Part shown: one piece after another, positions 24,601 through 35,816 of the stretch | Position numbering within the stretch: the stretch's first letter is position 1 | Layout: the number at the start of each line of letters is the position of its first letter | Assembly (NCBI GenBank): GCA_965153455.1 | Contig: OZ234495.1 | Coordinates: 7,250,875 to 7,314,874 of the forward strand | DNA: 64,000 bases | Direction of reading: 5' to 3' | Origin: Sphagnum compactum | Lineage: Eukaryota; Bryophyta; Sphagnopsida; Sphagnales | The notes under the pieces: model-generated | What the model saw: only the letters and a program-made list of their open reading frames with translations | The model's database searches: none | What the model was told of the DNA's origin: nothing | Made by a program: the position numbers and the translations under genes

Positions 24601-26640
24601 ATGTATATAAACTATAAAGGGGGAGGCCAAAGGGAAAGACTTGTGTGTTTCTATTTTTGGGATTTTGGGGGCAATAGCATAAATTGGGTAGCACCCTCTT
24701 GTGCTGATATTGGGTAGCGTCCAATGTTTCAAAAAACAATTTGTGATGAACCAATTTAAGTGGCTCTTTAAAAAGGAAATTTTTTTTGGGCACACCAATT
24801 AACTAGTTGGTCCCCTATGGGACCTGGAGTGGAGGTAGGCCTAACGCCGTCTTTTATTGACTGCGTCAGTCTCTCTCTCAAGTAGAGTAGTACTGCTCCT
24901 GCAGCACTAACCTAAACGTTGTCAGCTTGGGTCACTAGAGAGAGTCGACACAGACAGAGCGGATGATGATATTACACTCTTCCTCTGCAATATTACCTAG
25001 TCATTACCTATTAAGAAGAGGTGAGGACTTCGAAAAATTTCACATAGCCTGTTGTTTCCAGCAACTACAAACACACTGAATGATTGCTAGTCACAGTATG
25101 AGACTTGGAAAAAAGAACAGTACTAATTTGGAACAGTTGGACTATTTACAGGATCTTAACAGACTGTTGTTCTCTAACGTTGTAGACCAAGCTGCCCAGA
25201 AAACTGAATACTACTTAGCCTACTACATGGGGGGGGGGGGATAAACAAGCCAGCAGCAGCTACAAAATCACTGGCATACATAAGTCTTCTTCAGCACCTG
25301 GACGCTTTCTGCAACTGATGTCCAAAGACATGTCTCTGATGGATTCAATGATACAAATGAGATCGGATGGGATTTTCACAAGAGCCCTGTGAATTATATG
25401 GTCTTGGACTTCTTGTGCAACTCTAGCTCACCTTTTTTTTTTCCCCAAAATAAATATTGCTGCTAGTGAGAACCGGCATGTAGGTTGCAATAGCCTGTCA
25501 TTTTGCCCTTTATTAGTACCCCCAACATATTTATTTAAAAACAATTCCCCAATAACAGGGCAACACTAGCCTCAATACCTTGATTATTTTTATAAAAAAA
25601 TTGTGGACTCTGAGAAACTTTTTCAAATTCCCATCTAGCTATTAAGTAGTTTCAATGATATTCCATCAGCCAACAAGGGCACAGTGACTTGAAAGCCTTT
25701 GCGTGAACCCAAGCTAGTCCATTTAAATTATTTCTAAACATTACAAATATCCCATGCTGAGACTAAATCAGGGTGTCTGAGTTCAGATTTAACATTTTTT
25801 GGGCTTAATATGGCCACTAAGAGGCCTCACTCAAAAAGGTCAAGGTACTAACATGGGTGCTGGTTCACCCTGGCCAACTTGCGGCACCTACACTGATGAC
25901 TGGTTGGTCACCTTCAGCTTCTTGAGTGAGGCAGCTTAGTGGCCAAATTAAACCCAAGAGATGTTAGATTTGGAATCAGAGACAGTGATTTTGTCTAATC
26001 ATGGGATAATTATAATATTTAGAAACAATTTAAATGAATTTTTTATTTTGACCATGGCACCAATGTTCGTGCTCCTTCATCCAAGGCATGTATTTATAAT
26101 GTTTAGAAGCAATAATGTTTATAAATGTTTTTACCACAGTAGCACTGCAGGTGTTAGTTCATCCAAACCCCTGATTGAGGCCTCTTGGTGCATATATTTA
26201 ACCTGCAAAATCTTAAATTTGGACTTGAGACCCCCAACCCATTAAATATTAAAACTCAGGATACTTGTAATGTTTAGAAATGATAGAATTGAATGGTGTA
26301 ATTGATCTAGAGCATCAATACCCACAATCAGATTTGGATGAGCCTTATCCAGGAAAAACATTTGGACAAAGATGTATATATATGAGATTGTTGTTGTTCC
26401 AATAAAAGACAACGCCTACCTCTGCTAAATAAAATAATTATTCCAGATGTTTTGGAGAGAGAGGCCTCATTTTGAAGATTAAAGGTTTTACAGATTCATC
26501 TTTTCTTCCAACCGGAATTCAGAGGAAAATGTAATCAATCATGGGCCCTGCTCTCTCTTCAAGAGTAGCTAACGTTATTTGAGGAAAAATAATTTCATGA
26601 CAAAACAATTGAATCGACTTTTAAGAAATATGAAAACACA
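21601..26640. other. Intergenic DNA including ATL 3' region
   Basis: The first several hundred bases after 21,600 are probably the ATL 3' untranslated region. Beyond it are a poly-G run at about 22,702-22,716, (TTCC)n at about 23,083-23,106, (TTC)n at 23,392-23,412, a G run near 25,230 and AT-rich filler. No exon series or protein domain was recognised. Confidence 0.5.
24486..24600 (+). repeat. Dispersed GTTCCC-rich repeat, copy 2
   Basis: Matches the copy at 15,881-16,020 in the order of GTTCCCA units, AATAGCACCACACTTT and CATATGCTTTG. Both lie in gene-free DNA. The family is not identified. Confidence 0.55.
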
Positions 26641-26646
26641 TCTTAC

Positions 26647-27465
26647 TTTTGTAACATGTGCAGAACTTGAGAAAGACCCATGATGCCACTGCTCCCTGCT
26701 GCATCATACCATAGAGTGTACACCTTTCCATACTTGACCTGCAAATCAATACACTGCCATGACTTACCCATTGACTTTATCAGCTCCAACAGTGGGTGTA
26801 GATAATTTCTACTAATTGACCCAAAATTTGGGCAAACATTTAGGCAGTTCTAAGGCCAAAATCACCCAATATGTACCTGCAATTCCTGAGCAAATTCCAA
26901 AACATGATTGAAACCAATCGGCAAATGCTCCCTTACTGTTCTGATCCCCCTCTTCAGCACGTTTTGGGATACCCAGGGTTTAGGTGAGGCAGCAAAAGCA
27001 TACATAGAGGTGCTCAATACCACTATCCTAAAGGCATATTTGCTTCTGCAAAATACTGAAGAATGGGTGGGGGAAGTGCACACCTTGGGAAGTCAGTCAC
27101 TCGAGAGGAGGGAGGACCATTCGGAGCTGATTTTACAAAAGTATACACCACCAGAAGTTCAACAACTTCATCAGAAATCGCACCAGAAAACAAATGTGAC
27201 CACATCCATCTCTTTGCTAGCCTGCAATGAACCACACTTTTTTACATGAGCAGAGCATAATTGACAGTAAGGACCAATCACAAAACAAATTTCCCATACA
27301 TCCTGATGGAATCCTAACACAGTTCCAGCACTCATTCCCAAGGCAAGTCTTCAACCTGGTGCAATATGAGGTATATGTTATTCACTTGACAGTAAGACCA
27401 TAGGCAGGATATGCACCATGCAGAGCCTGAAGGTGGTTAACAGTCTTCAACATTTTTGGGATAAA
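26647..27465 (-). pseudogene. NOL6/NRAP (Utp22-like) nucleolar protein gene fragment
   Basis: Minus-strand exon-like pieces in the correct order match the C-terminal third of nucleolar protein 6 (plant NRAP, yeast Utp22), a small-subunit processome factor in ribosome biogenesis. Piece 1 (to 27,386) reads HLQALHGAYPAYGLTVK. Piece 2 (27,221-27,084) reads LAKRWMWSHLFSGAISDEV and continues PPSSRVTDF. Piece 3 (about 27,050-26,877) contains SPKPWVSQNVLKRGIRTV. Piece 4 (26,738-26,647) contains YGKVYTLWYDAAGSSG, resembling the family's FFYD..GG segment. GT and AG boundaries are present, but the N-terminal two thirds are absent and piece 4 runs into a stop or donor with no convincing continuation. It is a truncated copy. 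The first two pieces match the family well; pieces 3 and 4 are weaker. Confidence 0.6.
27155..27415 (+). repeat. Duplicated segment, copy 1 (partner 41,605-41,870)
   Basis: About 250 bases are nearly the same as 41,605-41,870 and in the same orientation. They cover an NRAP-like exon, its upstream intron and the end of the preceding exon (minus-strand sense). Identity runs through the intron, so the duplication was made at the DNA level. Confidence 0.85.
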
Positions 27466-28285
27466 AATTTGTTATGATTTTCCATTTAAGGGCATCTCCA
27501 GCTGTGCTCAGTTTGTGACCCTGAAAATATATTTATGGCATCCAAGTTTTGGAACCATGGAAATAAAAAATGAACATGAAATAGTGTAATAGCGAATGGT
27601 CCAAATTGCTTAACTGTAGATGTCAATGTTCACAGGTGGATTGTTTTGGGCCTGTAATGGGATTAGGGTGTTCCAAACTAGGTGCAAATTTGAGTAAAAA
27701 TCTTAGAGCTCCCATCCCTCACTATGACATTTCCAAAGCTCTAAAAAGAAGATGGCAACCCAAAACAATTAGGAGATTTGTCAAAGAAGAAATCTAAAGA
27801 CTAGACTTCAAGATCCCTACAGTTTATTAAAACTAGGTTATTTCAGCATAGTCAACCTAACAATTGCTTGTTGAAGCACTCTGCCAATATCACAAGAAAG
27901 AGGAAGAATAAAGCTTGTTTTCACTCTCTAAAATCATTCCTTGTAACATTCCCAAACATTTATTGTAGAACAAACAACACAAGTAATGTGCCATTACCTT
28001 GTTTCTTAGTATGAGGAGGTTGGAAGGTTGAAAATGCATATAGAAATGTTGAGGTTTGTGCACCCCTGGGTAAAATTAGAGAAGTAAAATCAGAAGCTCA
28101 AAATTTTGGGTAAAAGCTCTTTGCAATTTGTATGATGTTTTGCATAGGCCACATGGTGAAGGCATTTAAGTGTTAGTTCACTATGGGAACCCTTCAAAAC
28201 GATTTAAGGCACCAGTTCGAATTAGTTGGTCCCTTCTAAAATGTTGAAATTTTTGTAAGAAATGGAATCTTTAAAATTTTAAAAG
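27466..28285. other. Intergenic DNA, no gene seen
   Basis: AT-rich sequence between the NRAP-like fragment and the repeat before the helicase pseudogene. A short plus-strand frame at 27,606-27,797 has no recognisable domain. Confidence 0.5.
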
Positions 28286-28425
28286 TATAACTCAACCTAG
28301 GATTTGAACCTAGAAAAATACACCCAATTTGTGCATTGAGTGGAAAGGAGATTGGTAAAACCAATCAAAAGAATTGCACATAGTGCATACTAGATTACAA
28401 TGATACATGTGTTAGTATTTCAATT
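28286..28425 (-). repeat. tRNA-like dispersed repeat, copy 1
   Basis: Read on the minus strand, the unit has GCACTATGTGC, then an ATTGGT...ACCAAT hairpin, then a T-arm-like CTAGGTTCAAATCCTAGG with a good B-box (GGTTCAAATCC). A second copy in the same orientation lies at 30,741-30,885, so the pair flanks the helicase pseudogene. It could be a SINE or a terminal repeat. No clear A-box was found. Confidence 0.55.
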
Positions 28426-28446
28426 TACAACAATGTTCACATTTTT

Positions 28447-29674
28447 TTAAAACCATGGCAACATAGGTTGTATGTCCGAAGGTTGAAGATTGTTAACAAT
28501 TTTCAAATTTTTTCGACTTGTGACTCTAGATAGCATTACATACACCAATCCTCATGCAAAAGATTCACGAATATGTATCACCACTTTGGATGATATCGTT
28601 GCACCTTGGGATTTGTGCCCTGTAATTGCATAACCTAACATTAAAGGAAATGATGCTTTGTAAAAATGTCCTTGAGAATCATATTTGTTTTGAATTGATT
28701 TTTTCCGAACTATTTGCACGTATCCTGATGGATTGAGTGCAACGGAAATGCTACAAACATTATCTTCCAAATCAAACTCCAACTTTGTTACGATTCCAGT
28801 GGTTCCATTTGCAGCACCAACTTTTAAATCAATGTTTTCAGTCAACATAACCAATGCTCCTAGTGCAACATGTTGCATGTGATTGAATCTTTTATTGTTG
28901 ACCCAAGATTGAATGTGTTCAACATTCCTTGCATTTGTCTCCAATTGAATAGCATAAATTTGGTCAGCTGGAAATTTCTTGTGAAGAATCAAATCGTTGT
29001 AATAATCAACGTCCTTCCGATGTGTGCAAAGTATTGTTGTTTTGTCATCAATGTATTGTTCTACTAAATTTTCATCAATGTAGCAATTGTTTAAAACTGA
29101 TGAAATTTCTTGTTCCGTTGGTGCTCGACAACGGATTATGTTCAAAAAAGAACAATATTCTGGATCTTCAACATGTCTTATTGAAGTTTCCAAAGTATGA
29201 TACGTTGTAGAATTCCAATCAATCGCATTATAAACATAATGTTTTTGGCAATAATTTTCTGTGTCTAACAAATGGCAATGACGTATTGCTGGAAGTTGTG
29301 CATGATCGCCCACCAAAATCACTAACTTAGAATGATATGGTTCATTTGTATCATTCTCAATTTGTCGTAGTCTAGTTTCAACGCTTTGCAATAATGTACT
29401 TGTCATCATTGACATTTCATCAATAATGATAATGTCAGCTTCTTTGAAAATTTGAAATTCAACACTTAATTCTTGTAATGGCCGAACATAGCTTTTTGCA
29501 TTGTATATGAAATGTGCTGTGGATAGTTGAAGTTTTTGAACTAAGCCTTGATGCTGCGCATCATGTTGTTGCAATAAGGATAACTTTATTTTTCAATAAC
29601 ATATAATATTCGGTCAAATATTGAATGAAAAATGTCTTTCCACTACCAAGAGTTCCTGACATAAAATATGTTCA
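28447..29674 (-). pseudogene. Pif1-like superfamily 1 DNA helicase, broken
   Basis: The minus strand encodes most of a Pif1/RecD2-type 5'-3' DNA helicase. Motifs appear in order: Walker A SGTLGSGKT (about 29,660-29,630), an ATT-stop-CAASR stretch where the family has ATTG(A/V)AAS, Walker B IIIIDEMSM, motif III LVGDHAQLPAI, motif V/VI AITGHKSQGATISS, then VYVMLSRVTSRKNLKI. A TGA at 29,561-29,563 replaces the glycine, a frameshift follows a short way on, and a second TGA at 28,552-28,554 precedes the final motif. A stop lies directly upstream of the Walker A segment, so the N-terminus is missing or in an unseen exon. The type is known from Helitrons, from expanded Pif1 families and from large DNA viruses. 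No Rep domain is visible. The element it came from is not identified. Confidence 0.85.
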
Positions 29675-30740
29675 CAAATAATGAATATGCATAACTATAA
29701 GAATAATTGATTATAAAATTTAATAAATATGCATAATATTTTGTAGAATTTGTCTTTAATAATGTAAATATAAAAAATAATTACCATAATATATCTTTCA
29801 TACATGTAATAAAAATATTAAACCAACATAAAAATTTTAAATCATTTTATTATTGGTTAACTTTTTTAAATGTGTGATATTATTTGAAAATTACATAGCC
29901 TTATAATGTGGTCATTAATTTTCATCACTTTTCAAAAAGATAAATTCAATTATCATTTATAAACTTCATTTGCAAGGTTAAAAATATTAAAATTCATTTT
30001 GAGTTTATTACATGAAAATTATATCATATCGATTTGTTTTCATACATTATTTATGTAGTATGATCTTAAAAACTTTTCTTTCGATTTACAAAATTGATTA
30101 TTTATTTAAAATATCTTATGTAATAGGTGAAATGAATGTATCATTTATAATAACTAATAATAAATGACCATTTATCACATTTGTACAAATTAAATTATAA
30201 GGCAGAAATCAAAGGAGGAATTGTTTTACTATTTGGAATATATTGGGACATTTCAATCTTGATAAATGCAGACACAACATACTTCTATGTACTAAACATA
30301 TATTGTTTGAGTTAATATGAACTTAAATTAGTCATTTAATAAGCACTGAATCTGTCAGTTTTTTTTTGTTGTAACTAAAAAATTTCCAATATTGTCATTT
30401 AGGAACATGTATGCCATTTGGCAAAACTTTTGATTGTTATGTATTGTTCTAGTTAATATGCTTGCATTTTGATATTTCAAAACATACAAATGTAGAAGAC
30501 CTTGAATTGGATAACTATTTATTTAATTATTAAATGTCAAGATCCACACATTTATACCCAATTGTAGATATGTAATTGATATTTTAATGTAATTTATATT
30601 AGATTTTTTGAATATTGAAGTAATAAACTTAACTTTTAAAAATGACTTATAATATTTGTGCATATTTATTTAAAAATATATGGTATTACATGTATTTGTT
30701 ATATTTGCATAAATATATATAATTTAAATTGCCAAAAGAA

Positions 30741-30885
30741 TAGAATTCAACTTGGGATTTGAACCCATAAAAAATGCACCCAATTTGCACATCAAGTTGA
30801 AAGAAGATTGGTGATACCAATCATATGAATTGCACATAGTGCATATTAGTTTAAATATTACATTCTAGTATTTTCAAACTTGCAC
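30741..30885 (-). repeat. tRNA-like dispersed repeat, copy 2
   Basis: Same order and orientation as 28,286-28,425: GCACTATGTGC, ATTGGT...ACCAAT, and the B-box-like GGTTCAAATCCC. By eye the two copies share roughly three quarters of positions, so they are old or belong to different subfamily members. Confidence 0.55.
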
Positions 30886-32009
30886 ATTTAATTTGAAAAT
30901 ATACATATATATATATATATCAATCAGTTTTGTCATTATTTATTGTGATGCATATATTTTTATTTTTATTGATTTTATGTTCAAAGTTGAAACACATGTC
31001 CAACAATTTGAGACTATGTGTAACCCTAAATAATAATTTGTTTTATATTAATAATGACGATGCCATAAATTGTACAATGCAAATTCCAAATACAAATTGG
31101 ATAAAATTATGTTCACACAATTCAATAAAAATCGTTATAAAATTATTATATTTTCAACAAATTATTGATAATATTAAATTGGAGAATCTATAATGATGAC
31201 GCATATTAGGTTTCATCCATGTAAATGTTTTCTTTCCATCAATTAAGAATTTTTGTATGTAATTTTGAAATTTAAATTATTTAATTACTGAAAATTGTGA
31301 TATATTTACATTATAATTTTACAAATTCTTAGATTTGGAATGTAAAATATTTTTTCAATGACAAAAATTATTATTGTTATCTATTTCACATTTTTATTCG
31401 AAATGTTTCAAATAATAAACTTTCATCCCAAAAGTATACATATAATTTAAATCAATTTTTTATTTATTATATTCAAGTTTAAAATGTTTATGTTTAGAAT
31501 TTTTTAATATGACAAATTTATTATTGTTATTATCAATTTCAAATCTTTATTATACATATCTGAAATAATTTTTTATTATGTTCAGTTATATTCCTTGCAT
31601 TTATTCTTTGTCATTCATTGTTGCAATATATATTTTTTGATTTATGAACTTTATTTCCAAAGGTTTAATATGAAGTTATTATTTTAGCTACAAATGTATT
31701 CAAAATTAAAATGTTCAACATAATGATATTGCAATTTCGTATAATAATTCGAGTTTCTTTCAAACGTTTTCAAAGCCAAAAATTGTTTGATTTCTTTTGT
31801 ATCAAACATATAATTTTTTCTAAACAAAACTTTTGCACGATTTTCTTTTTTGGTCCATTTTTCTTCTTTCTTTCTCAAGTTTGGTGTTATGGAAAATCTA
31901 GTAGAAATTTATTAAAAAATTGAAAAATTAGTTATATTTTTACCATAAAATAAAGCACAATGCGAAAGGAATTTTTAATGAACATCAATGAAACTTACCC
32001 ATGAAAAAG

Positions 32010-32280
32010 AAGCCCATTTATCCACCCAAGAATAACATAATTTTAAATGTGCTCCAAAAATCTTCGAAAATTCATTCTATAGTTTTCAAAATCTGTTTTT
32101 AGATGATACTTCCCTCAAAGAGGCAACTGCCACTGCGAGCAAAGGAAATGCAATCAATACTCCCATCCACTAATAAGATAATCTCAAATGTCGTCCAAAA
32201 ACATTCAAGAATTCACTTTATGGTTGCCAGAATCTGTTAGCAGCTGACAAGCTTTCTTTCAAGGGGCAATTATTTGGTAT
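32010..32280. repeat. Diverged tandem duplication, about 145-bp unit
   Basis: Two adjacent related segments begin near 32,013 and 32,160. They share ATCCAC, TCAAATGT/TTAAATGT, GTCCAAAAA/CTCCAAAAA, AATTCA.T.TA.(A)G and AATCTGTT in the same order. They lie about 0.7 kb upstream of the GIY-YIG gene start and could be part of its upstream region. Confidence 0.45.
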
Positions 32281-32977
32281 GTGGTTCTATCAAGTGATTA
32301 TGGTTGCATAAGAATTTTGAGTGATTACCATGGCAAGGTATTAAAGGAAGCGCCTAGGTGTGGTTCCAACAATAACCATTGCAGCTGTTCTAGTAGGTAC
32401 CATCTAATTCAAAAATGCAATAATATTTAAAGATTTTCCTTCAAACTTCTTGATGGTATATTGATTGGAAAATAAGTAGACAAAATCTCATCACTGGAGT
32501 AAGCTGGATACGACTGCTATCAACTCCCAACAGATCAAAAGACTTATATTAAATCTAGGATTTGTTCAAAAGATTAAAAGTGATTCACAAACCCACAAGA
32601 TTTGATAAATGACAACGATCACATGCTAAAAGGAAAGCACTTGAAAAATTATCTAGAGAGGAGGATAGAAGACGAGACAAATGAGTGGAATTTTATCACA
32701 AGCGTCACATTCAAAAAATGAGCATATGTCTTGTGCTCATTTATAGTTTCATAAACCTTTTCGACTTCTAATATTTTTAGTAGATTCAAAACACCATAAG
32801 ACATATAACAGTTTCTAGATGTAACACCCTGAAAAAGCTTTTTGTGAATTTAAGAATATTAAGGGATTTAAACACCCTATGGCTTTTCAGTATCCATCTT
32901 TCCAACTTCTATTTAAATGTGTATAAAAGAATGACAAACATAACAAATAACTAACCTAAATTTTTCTTTTTGCAATC

Positions 32978-34534
32978 ATGGCTTCAAGTTCCTCAAGTAG
33001 ACTTGATTCTATATTCCAAAATTTGATAGCAAAATCTGCACTTCAGTTTCCTGTGTTTGCAACAAACAAAGCATCAGTACCGCCAACAAAAAAACAATGG
33101 AATGCTACCATAGGCCAAGAAACACTTTTGGACAACTGTGGATGTCGAGATTTCCAAAGCAAACAGTCATTTGAAAGCTATGGACAACTGAAAGAGTTTA
33201 TAGATGGATGGGTGCAGAAAAAGACAATGTTTCTCTCCACACACAACAACTATCTGCCATGCCCAGGTATTCTACATACAAAGGGCCAATTGTAAGTTTA
33301 AACTAAACTATTTGATATTGATGTTAACACCAATAGAGTTCTATCATAGGTCCACACACTCCTGTTTACAGAGAGCTAAATCTTTGATCAAAGTCACATG
33401 TTTTCCAAATATGAAATCTTAGGGTTCAACTTGAAACTAACCACATAAAGGGGGACAAGGTGAGTATTCATATGAGTACTCCATATAATTAATCACTTGT
33501 GATCAAAGAGGTCATCTACAATTGCTAACAATTTTTGGAAAAATTTCAGGTCATGCTTTTATTCTCATGGATGTTTTGAATGTCAACTACAACCGAGATG
33601 ACATTCATCTCAATAAGCGAGATGCATACAGTCTCATCCGTCAAGAAATACAATGTACCTACAAAGGAACTTTGAGTCCATATCACCTCAAACGTATGTA
33701 CTTTGAGTTTGACAAAAAAAATTATATGGCATCTTACCTTTCTTTCTCTTACTAAGCCATGGAGAATGTTCTTCAAGAGTTGGATGCAATTGTGAAAGAC
33801 AAATCTACATCCTTACCCTTCGTTATCTCTCCTCCTAAGGTGGAATCTCCTGCAAAAAAATCAATGATCAACCAATAAGTTTCATTGGCAAATCAAATGC
33901 TCAAAAATCCAAAAGCTGACAATGCCCAACATGTTCTAGAAATAGTTGAGCTTGATGATTTTGACACTGAAGAAACTGAGGTTGCAGAAAGACAACCTTT
34001 GAAACGTTTAAAGAAAACATTGCTTTCACCTGAAGCATTTGAAGAAGAAAACAAACAAGGTATTGAAACTCACGAAAAGGACAGCAACACCAGTCTAAAG
34101 AAAAACCGTGGTCGACTTCTTGGATCAAAGAACAACAAAAAAAATCCAACTGCCAATAATGTTGTCCAAAAACGCAATGTGCCTATAAAAAAAAGGGAAA
34201 CTTCTTGAACAACATCCAAGAGCATTTTGTGTATAGGATTACATGTGAGAACAATAACAAAGTATACATTGGGCAGAGTATCAGTCGAAACAAACGGTTC
34301 AAACAACACATGCAGAAACCACCCAAGAAAATGAAACATGACATCAATCTAACATTTAAGTTGGATATTTTGTATTCAAATATGCATAAGTACAAGGTTG
34401 ATAGAATGGAAAATCACTATATTCAATATTTTGATAGTACCTCTAGTACATGTTATAATAACCTTAAAGGAAAACTTACATCATACAAAAAATATTGGTA
34501 TTTGAAAAGGAACAATATGATATGTAAATGTTGA
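32978..34534 (+). pseudogene. GIY-YIG nuclease-domain gene with AT-hook-like segment, broken
   Basis: A plus-strand gene begins at 32,978 (MASSSSSRLDSIFQN) with a possible first donor at 33,291/33,292 (TT|GTAAGT). A second part resumes near 33,550 after TTTCAG and stays in one frame to 34,208, apart from TAA stops at 33,753 and 33,873-33,884. It includes acidic stretches and an AT-hook-like KKNRGRLLGSKN near 34,100-34,140. At an A8 tract (34,183-34,190) the frame shifts by one base. The next frame (34,205-34,534) holds a GIY-YIG domain: VYRIT, KVYIGQS, RNKRFKQH with the catalytic Arg, MENHYIQYF with the catalytic Glu, and CYNNLKG. The family cleaves DNA in repair enzymes, homing endonucleases, Penelope-like elements and viral genes. 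The nuclease residues are intact although the gene is broken. The N-terminal part is not recognised. Confidence 0.7.
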
Positions 34535-34614
34535 AGTCATATGTTATGATTTTCAAACCACAAGAGAAAAAAATTTGCCTTCATTGTATCTTCTGCATTA
34601 TTCTTCATAGGGGC

Positions 34615-35816
34615 ATTAGCTATCCAATGTCCAGCATCTATGGATTCAACCATTCACACAAACCATCCATGTTTAGATCCTTGGTGACAGACATATGTGT
34701 TCATGCCCACCACATAATGATTGTTAACCTGGTAGAAGTTGAGCATAGTGAGAGCCACAAAACTTTTAAGCTTACTATGTTCTGCCAAATTGTTTAAGCA
34801 TTCAGAGCATTGAGATGTATCCATATTCTGATGGTATCAGATCTTCACCAATATTCTGCCATATAGGTGTATATTCTACTCACCTTCAAAAGCAAGTTTC
34901 CACATTCATCCTTCCTGTTGCCTAAACATAACAACCCAACTCAACATCTCATATTCCTAATGGCTTTGCTTGTCTATGAAAAGCATGCATTTACATCAAT
35001 AAGCTATGAATTCATCTTAAGTTAAGCCACCAAGCCTGTTCAACTACAAGTAATTACATGTAGTTACCACATTGTGAAAGTGCAGTACCACTTGGGAAAG
35101 TGTCCACTGGAATGAACTACTGTGTGCACATGTCCATGACCCACAATTACCTCATTTTCAACAGGCTCTTCATTTTGTCTCGCAGAGTTGAGCTATCCCA
35201 AATACTGTGAGCTGTGAAATTGAGATGTGTTACAAAATGACACCCGCTCCTCCATGCCTCTCCACTTCATGATCTGTCCCCACTCTTGAAACTGAAGTGG
35301 TTTGTCAAGAAGGCCCCCTTTTAGTGTGTGATTCAACACTAATCCAATAGAAGCCAAAAAAGTCACTACAAAAATTTTACTTCTTTTGTTCAACATTGTG
35401 GTAACAACATTACAGTGCTGCAATCTACAACAAACTTGTAAACCTTGAAAGAACTCCAAAGCATTGAACCTTCTTTGAAGTATTACCACGACCCAAGACA
35501 AAAAAAATACAACAAAAAAGCATCAGATACAAAAAAGAAAAGAACAGAAAAATGGTTTACCCTTGAACAGCCAAATCACCCAACATTGCACATCCGGGGG
35601 GAACAATTGGGTGCCAAATTGAGATTCCATTCTTCTGAGCCACTGCCCTTATCACACCAAATCAGTTTGAATCTGGCCACCTTTTCATAACTTTGTCTAG
35701 AAGAAAGTCCCTGTGAAACAACCAACCCAGACTAATTATTTCCAAAACTGATGTAACAAAGTTTTATTGTTTTCCTGGAAAACCGACCTCCAAAGTCATT
35801 GGTTCCAAACGTACAA
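34615..35816. repeat. Duplicated block, copy A (partner 36,731-37,951)
   Basis: Direct copy of 36,731-37,951 with high identity in exons and introns. It carries an extra stretch of about 88 bp (34,699-34,798), a deletion of about 100 bp near 35,245 and a small deletion removing a splice acceptor near 35,335, relative to copy B. Confidence 0.85.

Larger units (their letters stand above)
29675..32977. other. Extremely AT-rich spacer between divergent pseudogenes
   Basis: About 3 kb, visibly the most AT-rich part of the window at 29.6-31.9 kb, with many ATTTAAA and TATAT runs and a (TA)n tract near 30,903-30,920. It separates the minus-strand helicase from the plus-strand GIY-YIG gene, so it would hold both promoters. 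No protein is recognisable. Confidence 0.6.

Noticed and set aside
28552-29563. TGA recoding in the helicase
   Set aside because: A frameshift is also needed, and the neighbouring genes use standard code with TGA or TAG stops, so nonsense decay is the simpler reading.
34070-34395. Minus-strand hydrophobic frames opposite the GIY-YIG gene
   Set aside because: Antisense shadows of a frame with conserved nuclease residues.
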